Shown here in pieces: positions 6,765-10,663 of a stretch of 10,663 nucleotides of DNA. Source of the stretch: Deltaproteobacteria bacterium (GTDB lineage Bacteria > Desulfobacterota > DSM-4660 > Desulfatiglandales > HGW-15); assembly GCA_019308525.1 (NCBI GenBank), contig JAFDIC010000097.1, positions 1-10,663 of the forward strand, written 5' to 3'. Under the pieces are notes generated by a model that was not told the DNA's origin, did no database searches, and saw only the letters and a program-made list of their open reading frames with translations. Position 1 is the first letter of the stretch. Each line of letters opens with the position of its first letter. Both the position numbers and the translations under genes were made by a program.

Positions 6765-7709
6765 ATGGTAGGGTTTGAAGAAAGATTGAGGTCAGCCAGG
6801 GAGACCTCGTGGAAGAACCTGGGAAAAAGCATTGGCTTCTACCTGCCGGGCATGTTTTCCTATAATGGCCTGAGGGGATCATATCCTGCCCTCTCCATCA
6901 CCGGTGAGGGATGCCAGCTCCGTTGCGATCACTGCCGGGGAAAGATCCTTGAGCCCATGCCCAAGGCCATGACCCCTGGTTCGTTGGTTGAGAGGTGCAA
7001 GCTGTTCTCCGGCAGGGGCTGTATCGGGGTCCTGATAAGCGGGGGTTGTGACGAAGGGGGGCGGTTGCCCTGGCGGGATTTCGTACCTGCGATTGCAAAA
7101 GTGAAGAAGGAAACCGGCCTCTACATTTCAATCCATTGTGGAATCTTGGACGGGGAGACGGCATCTGCCCTGAAGGGGGCGGGTGTTGACCAGGCGCTCA
7201 TTGACGTAATAGGTGATGATGATACCTATCGGTCCATCTATCACGTGGGCTTCGGGGTATCAGAGATCTTTTCTTCCATGGAAGCGCTTGCGAAGGCGGG
7301 GCTCCCGATAGTCCCGCATGTTGTGTGCGGTCTTTACTACGGAAAGATAAGGGGCGAGAAGAAGGCGCTTGAGATGATTTCCCGGTTTGACGTGGAGCAA
7401 TTGGTGATAGTCTCCCTGATGAGGATACGTGGTACGCCTCTTGAGAAAGTGAGCGGGCCGAGCGCAGAGGAAGTGGCGGAAATAATAGTGGAAGCCAGGA
7501 AATTGATGCCGTCGGTACGCACGAGTTTCGGATGCGCCAGGCAGAGGGGCAATGAGAAGATGGAGATCCTGGCCGTGGACGCGGGTGTCAACCGGATGGC
7601 CCTTCCATCGGAAGGAGCCATTGAGAGGGCCATTGATCATGGCCTTGAGATAAGGTATCAGCGGACCTGTTGCTCAGTGGCCGAGGATTTTTCAAGAGAG
7701 ACCTGGTGA
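6765..7709 (+). CDS. Radical SAM protein, biotin-synthase-like (COG1856/LipS-like), 314 aa
   Basis: A complete radical SAM enzyme. The [4Fe-4S]/SAM motif is C50-x3-C54-x2-C57 in GEGCQLRCDHCRGK. LISGGCDEGGR (90-100) is the SAM-contacting glycine strand. The rest fits a TIM-type barrel, with IHCGILD (123-129) and VPHVVCGLYYGKI (183-195). The C-terminal part has GCARQRG (256-262) and a Cys pair (C302-C303), which could bind a second cluster. The opening FYLPGM-SYNG, then the Cys motif and C-terminal GCAR, recall the uncharacterised biotin-synthase homologues of COG1856, a group that from memory includes the archaeal-type lipoyl synthases LipS1/LipS2. The actual substrate is unknown. The start has GAGGGAG four bases upstream. 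It is the only plus-strand gene, diverging from WbqC and converging on yibQ with a 20-base gap. Confidence 0.87.
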   Translation: MVGFEERLRSARETSWKNLGKSIGFYLPGMFSYNGLRGSYPALSITGEGCQLRCDHCRGKILEPMPKAMTPGSLVERCKLFSGRGCIGVLISGGCDEGGRLPWRDFVPAIAKVKKETGLYISIHCGILDGETASALKGAGVDQALIDVIGDDDTYRSIYHVGFGVSEIFSSMEALAKAGLPIVPHVVCGLYYGKIRGEKKALEMISRFDVEQLVIVSLMRIRGTPLEKVSGPSAEEVAEIIVEARKLMPSVRTSFGCARQRGNEKMEILAVDAGVNRMALPSEGAIERAIDHGLEIRYQRTCCSVAEDFSRETW

Positions 7710-7729
7710 GGAGCGCAATGGAAAAAGAC

Positions 7730-8515
7730 TCACGCCGAGCAGATGAGATTGGACATGTAGGACAGGGATATGCCCGAGCCGTCCAGAGTTTTTAGAAAAC
7801 GATCGATTGCCCTGGCCGTGTGAGGGAAGGGGTGGCCAATCCCCACGGCGCAGCCATACCTGATGGCGATCCTCTTTAGCCTGTACAGTTGCTTGAGTAT
7901 TGCCTCCTCTTCAATTTGATTGTCCAGGAAGATGTTCCGCCTGGCAGCGTTCATGTTTAGTGCTTTGGCTGTCCTGAAGGCGGCCGAGTGACTTGTCGTC
8001 AGGCTATCAACAAAAAAGAGGCCCCTGTTCTTCAGTACGCCCAGTACGGTCCTCATCTTCCTTTCGTACTCGGTGAACCTGGAGCCCATGTGATTGTTCA
8101 CACCATCGATGTTGGGGATGATTTCCAGGTTTTCCTGCACTATGTCGGCGATCCGGTGACTGTCGTATTCCACGTAGAGGGCCCCGGGTCCTGGGTCGAT
8201 GCTAGGGTCGTAGGGTTCCATTGGCTGATGGAGCATGACCTCGTGTCCCGTTTCGTGGATCTCCAGGGCGAGGTCGAGGGACTTGGGTAAGCGTGGGAGC
8301 ACTGAGTAGGTTATGGGTACTCCCAAATTCAGGAACTCCCTGGCCCTGCTGATGCTAAATCCTATATCATCAATTATGAGGGCTATGTTGGGGTAGGAGA
8401 GGCAAGGCCCTTTGGCGTGGCCGGCGCTCGCAATGGCCCTGCAGAAATGACCGAGGCCAAGAAAGGTTCCCGCCATGAAAGTGCAGGTTCTTATTAAGAA
8501 ATCCCTTCTGCGCAT
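7730..8515 (-). CDS. Divergent polysaccharide deacetylase (YibQ/PF04748 family), Tat-exported, 261 aa
   Basis: This is a periplasmic or envelope protein related to NodB-type carbohydrate deacetylases; the substrate of this divergent branch is not well established. The N-terminus is a Tat-type signal (RRRDFLIR at residues 2-9, a hydrophobic stretch, and a possible ASA|G cleavage after A31). Conserved motifs follow: ALIIDDIGFS with D49-D50; GHEVMLHQPMEP with H96; NNHMGSRFT (140-148) with H142; FVDSLT (168-173); FLD (196-198); and GIGHP (225-229) with H228. The domain is complete and of usual size. AAAGG lies just before the ATG, and a strong promoter lies about 70 bases upstream, so it is probably its own transcription unit. 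Its end converges on the radical SAM gene. Confidence 0.9.
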   Translation of the reverse strand: MRRRDFLIRTCTFMAGTFLGLGHFCRAIASAGHAKGPCLSYPNIALIIDDIGFSISRAREFLNLGVPITYSVLPRLPKSLDLALEIHETGHEVMLHQPMEPYDPSIDPGPGALYVEYDSHRIADIVQENLEIIPNIDGVNNHMGSRFTEYERKMRTVLGVLKNRGLFFVDSLTTSHSAAFRTAKALNMNAARRNIFLDNQIEEEAILKQLYRLKRIAIRYGCAVGIGHPFPHTARAIDRFLKTLDGSGISLSYMSNLICSA

Positions 8516-8580
8516 TTGACCTTTCGTTCTTTGAGAGTGAAGGCCAGACCCTGGAGAAAAAGTATTTCGAAATTTGGGCT

Positions 8581-8609
8581 CTTATACAAGCTATTGCGGT
8601 ATATGTCAA
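8581..8609 (-). promoter_or_regulatory. Sigma-70-type promoter of the yibQ-like gene
   Basis: A perfect -35 box TTGACA (8604-8609), a 17-base spacer and a -10 box TATAAG (8581-8586, five of six matches). Transcription would start near 8574, giving a leader of about 58 bases. It is the best promoter in the window. Confidence 0.7.
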
Positions 8610-8683
8610 GAGAAAATACAATATCTGGTGCAATTTTGATTCTTTAGCGGGGGAAACGGATCTGGAGGGGGCAAGGGTGGCAA

Positions 8684-8713
8684 GGAGGCTCCAGCTTTGG
8701 CCGGAGCCCCTCC
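8684..8713 (-). terminator. GC-rich hairpin downstream of the amidohydrolase gene
   Basis: On the minus strand GGA-GG-GGCTCC (8703-8713, with a two-base bulge) pairs with GGAGCC-TCC (8684-8692) around a ten-base loop. It begins nine bases after the amidohydrolase stop, the expected place for a terminator, but no T-run follows, so it may instead be a 3'-end stabilising stem. Confidence 0.4.
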
Positions 8714-8721
8714 TGGTGAAT

Positions 8722-9780
8722 CTAAATCTTGAGGTATTGTTTGAAGAGGCGGGTATGGGGGAGCCTTTCTTCAAGACGGAAGACCTTGACCGCGGTTCCC
8801 CCGAGGATGAGATTGACATCGTCCTGGGGCAGGTCGAACATGTCGATGGCCTTGTCCAGTTGACGGAGGCTCCATCCATAATAGTCGACCTGGTGGGCAG
8901 GTATGCCCTGTCGCCGACTCTGGTCAGCAAAGCTGCTGGGGTAGAAGCCAGGCACCCATTGTTGGGGTATGGACGCCCCCCAATCCGTCCCCCACATCAT
9001 CTTCTCAGGGCCTATGTTGGGGTCCCGAAGGGGCTTCTCATACAACTGCGCCCAGTAAAGCCCCGTTTCGAGGTAGACGTTGGGATGTGATGCTGCCACA
9101 TGGAGCGTTGCATCCATATACATCTCGGACCACCAGCCCTGCATTCCTCCGTGATCCATGATGATCGGCACGTCCGGAAAATGGGCTGCAATATCATGAG
9201 CAAATGATGGGTTGCCCCATTCCCCGGTGACACGGCCGAGTCGTCTTGCGCCCGCGTAGCCCGATAAGGTGCCCGTGTGGTAGCTGACGGGGACCTTGTA
9301 TTTTCTTGCCAGCTCCATAATCTGACAGATCTCCTTGAATCTCTCGTTCCAACTGATCGGCTCCCTGGGCACCATACTTCCTGGCATGCCCTCCCCGATT
9401 CCCACGTACGATCCAGTTTCCAACAGCCTTTCCAGTTCTTCACAATGTCCTTCTATGCTCCATTTCACCTTTCCCTCTTTCACCCTTTTCATGTAGGCGG
9501 TTCCGCTGCAAAGAGAGACGAACTTATCCGGATGGGCCTTGACGATTTCCCCATTCAGCTCATCCGTCATTCCGAATGCGGGCATGATTACGCACATATC
9601 AACGCCGTACCTTTCCATGTCGTAGAGAAGCCTGGCCGAGTTGTCATACACCTCCACATCGGGCATGCCCTCTGCCAGTGTCGCCCAGTCAGGCTTGATG
9701 CCCCGTTCCTTGAATTTAAAGGCGTGTCGCTGAGCATGTACGTGTGTATCGATCACAAATCTACCCCTGGCGATTCCCAT
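8722..9780 (-). CDS. Metal-dependent amidohydrolase-2 family protein (PF04909), 352 aa
   Basis: This is a TIM-barrel enzyme of the amidohydrolase-2 group, which includes ACMSD- and gamma-resorcylate-type decarboxylases as well as hydrolases; the substrate cannot be told. The metal site looks complete: H13 and H15 in DTHVHA, H168 in VSYHTG, H210 in MDHGG, and D266 in WGTDWG. The C-terminal helix motif is ILGGTAVKVFRL (325-336), with Thr where Asn is usual. No signal peptide is seen, so it is probably cytoplasmic. The ATG at 9780 has an ideal AAGGAGGT four bases upstream. The gene follows an acyl-CoA ligase on the same strand after 164 bases. A decarboxylase or hydrolase acting with a CoA ligase on an aromatic or alicyclic acid would fit, but this is inference. 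Confidence 0.88.
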   Translation of the reverse strand: MGIARGRFVIDTHVHAQRHAFKFKERGIKPDWATLAEGMPDVEVYDNSARLLYDMERYGVDMCVIMPAFGMTDELNGEIVKAHPDKFVSLCSGTAYMKRVKEGKVKWSIEGHCEELERLLETGSYVGIGEGMPGSMVPREPISWNERFKEICQIMELARKYKVPVSYHTGTLSGYAGARRLGRVTGEWGNPSFAHDIAAHFPDVPIIMDHGGMQGWWSEMYMDATLHVAASHPNVYLETGLYWAQLYEKPLRDPNIGPEKMMWGTDWGASIPQQWVPGFYPSSFADQSRRQGIPAHQVDYYGWSLRQLDKAIDMFDLPQDDVNLILGGTAVKVFRLEERLPHTRLFKQYLKI

Positions 9781-9803
9781 GGCTACCTCCTTAGCTCTTT
9801 GTG

Positions 9804-9829
9804 GTTATAACTGTTTGGCCTTCCGTCAA
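9804..9829 (-). promoter_or_regulatory. Possible promoter of the amidohydrolase gene
   Basis: TTGACG (9824-9829) and TATAAC (9804-9809) are separated by only 14 bases, short for sigma-70. The -10 box is good and lies 23 bases before the ATG, so a start near 9797 is possible, but the -35 call is weak. Confidence 0.28.
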
Positions 9830-9843
9830 AAACCCGTCTCCCC

Positions 9844-9877
9844 GCAGGGCCGGATCTGATGATCTGCTTTGCCCTGC
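9844..9877 (-). terminator. Two-part hairpin between the acyl-CoA ligase and amidohydrolase genes
   Basis: GCAGGGC and GCCCTGC form a perfect seven-pair outer stem, and GATC-ATCA-GATC forms a four-pair inner stem with a four-base loop. On the minus strand five T's come 11 bases after the stem. It may end the ligase transcript or be a processing or regulatory element. A second imperfect hairpin (AAGGGT/ACCCTT, 9911-9934) lies just upstream. Confidence 0.4.
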
Positions 9878-9944
9878 ATCCTTTGAATATAGATTAAATG
9901 GCCTCAAAGCAAGGGTAATTGTGGCTCCACCCTTCAGTGTGGCC

Positions 9945-10663
9945 TCAAGGCATTTCCCTCTTGAGTTTCTTCTCGATATCCTTGCGAAGCAGTTTCTTGT
10001 CAACCTTCCCGACCCCGGTCACCGGAAGAGTATCCACGATCTCCAGCCGTTCCGGCAGGAGAAGGACTCCTGCCCCCCGCTCCTTCAAAAAGGCCACCAT
10101 CTCTTCAAGGGTCAGGTCTTTCCCCTTCCTGGTTACCACGTAAGCGCAGGCCCTTTCCCCCATCCTGGGATCCGGCATGCCTATGACCGCCACCCTTTCC
10201 ACGCTGGGATGCCTGCGAATCAGCTCCTCCATTTCACCAGGCACCAGGGTCTCCCCGCCCCTCATGATAACGTCTTTTTTTCGACCGGTAATGCTTATAT
10301 AGCCCCGTTCGTCTATCCTTGCCAGATCCCCGGTACGGTAATACCCATCCCTGGTAAAGACGATCCTGTTCTCTTCCTCCGTTGTCCTGTAATATCCCGT
10401 GAACACTTCCGGCCCCCTGGCTACCAGTTCGCCCACGACGTTGATCGGCAATTCCCTCTCTTCTTCGTCGATGACCTTGTAGTGACTGCCGGGGGTCAGA
10501 TTTCTTCCCACTGTCATTAGCTTTACCTCCAGGGGATCATCAAGATTTCCCTGTGCCAGCAAGCCCTCTGATGCCCCGAGTCCGTTTCCTGCGAACTTGC
10601 ACCCGAATTTCCCGAAGTAGTCTACCGCCCTTTTTGCTATCTCCATGGGAAGACCGGCCCCCG
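9945..10663 (-). CDS. AMP-dependent acyl-CoA ligase/synthetase, C-terminal part (partial, N-terminus outside window)
   Basis: This is the C-terminal ~238 residues of an ANL-superfamily enzyme that activates a carboxylic acid through an acyl-AMP to its CoA thioester. Visible core motifs in order: GAGLP at the window edge (A4/A5 region); NGLGASEG (A5-type, with the conserved Glu); RTGDLARID (A7-type); GRKKDVIMRGGETL (A8, hinge to the C-terminal lid); and TGVGKVDKK near the C-terminus, whose Lys (codon about 10005-10007) is the adenylation lysine of A10. It resembles medium-chain, aromatic or cyclohexanecarboxylate-type ligases, but the substrate-binding half is mostly missing and no specific substrate is claimed. 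The ATG at 10644-10646 is internal: the frame stays open to the window edge. The stop is at 9945-9947, followed by 164 bases with stems before the amidohydrolase. Confidence 0.9.
   Translation of the reverse strand, partial: GAGLPMEIAKRAVDYFGKFGCKFAGNGLGASEGLLAQGNLDDPLEVKLMTVGRNLTPGSHYKVIDEEERELPINVVGELVARGPEVFTGYYRTTEEENRIVFTRDGYYRTGDLARIDERGYISITGRKKDVIMRGGETLVPGEMEELIRRHPSVERVAVIGMPDPRMGERACAYVVTRKGKDLTLEEMVAFLKERGAGVLLLPERLEIVDTLPVTGVGKVDKKLLRKDIEKKLKREMP

Noticed and set aside
8370..8930. Minus-strand open frame of 186 codons
   Set aside because: It overlaps the ends of yibQ and the amidohydrolase in another frame, crosses the yibQ promoter, and has low-complexity Ser/Arg content.
9801..10520. 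Plus-strand open frame of 239 codons
   Set aside because: It lies antisense to the acyl-CoA ligase, whose conserved motifs are intact; the product has no recognisable domain.
1..10663. Search for CRISPR arrays, tRNAs, insertion sequences, phage or defence genes
   Set aside because: No regularly spaced repeats, cloverleaf, transposase or terminal inverted repeats were seen; the intergenic regions are short.

Overview
The window reads as part of an anaerobic bacterial genome, most probably a Desulfobacterota (deltaproteobacterial) sulfate reducer, syntroph or fermenter. This rests on gene content only: a soluble multi-cluster NADH dehydrogenase module (NuoE/NuoF/NuoG-like), a COG1856-type radical SAM protein, a pantothenate operon with a long structured leader, and an amidohydrolase beside an acyl-CoA ligase. 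Base composition looks slightly above 50% GC by eye. Shine-Dalgarno sites are strong, and three promoters have a perfect TTGACA box with a 17-base spacer. There is no rRNA, tRNA, CRISPR, transposon or phage gene.

Layout: all genes are on the minus strand except one. From the right: the C-terminal part of an AMP-dependent acyl-CoA ligase (9945 to the window edge); a metal-dependent amidohydrolase (8722-9780); a Tat-exported divergent polysaccharide deacetylase, YibQ-like (7730-8515); the plus-strand radical SAM gene (6765-7709), which converges on yibQ and diverges from a WbqC-family gene (5931-6626); panB (4798-5631) and a panE-type ketopantoate reductase (3837-4754), which form the pantothenate operon; and finally nuoE-like (3151-3630), nuoF-like (1274-3154) and a nuoG-like gene (1201 past the left edge), which form one operon.

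How the genes work together: PanB makes ketopantoate and the reductase makes pantoate, the first two steps towards coenzyme A. The NuoE/F/G-like proteins form a soluble NADH/FMN/iron-sulfur electron-transfer module. The visible part of the NuoG-like subunit keeps every cluster motif but lacks the Sec/Cys-His-Gly signature of formate dehydrogenases, so it is probably an electron conduit rather than a formate dehydrogenase. The ligase and amidohydrolase may act on organic acids, but their substrates cannot be read from sequence.

No clearly new multi-gene system is visible. The best leads are the 240-base leader of panB with a terminator-like hairpin, the unusual cluster motifs of the NuoF- and NuoG-like subunits, and the LipS-like radical SAM protein.
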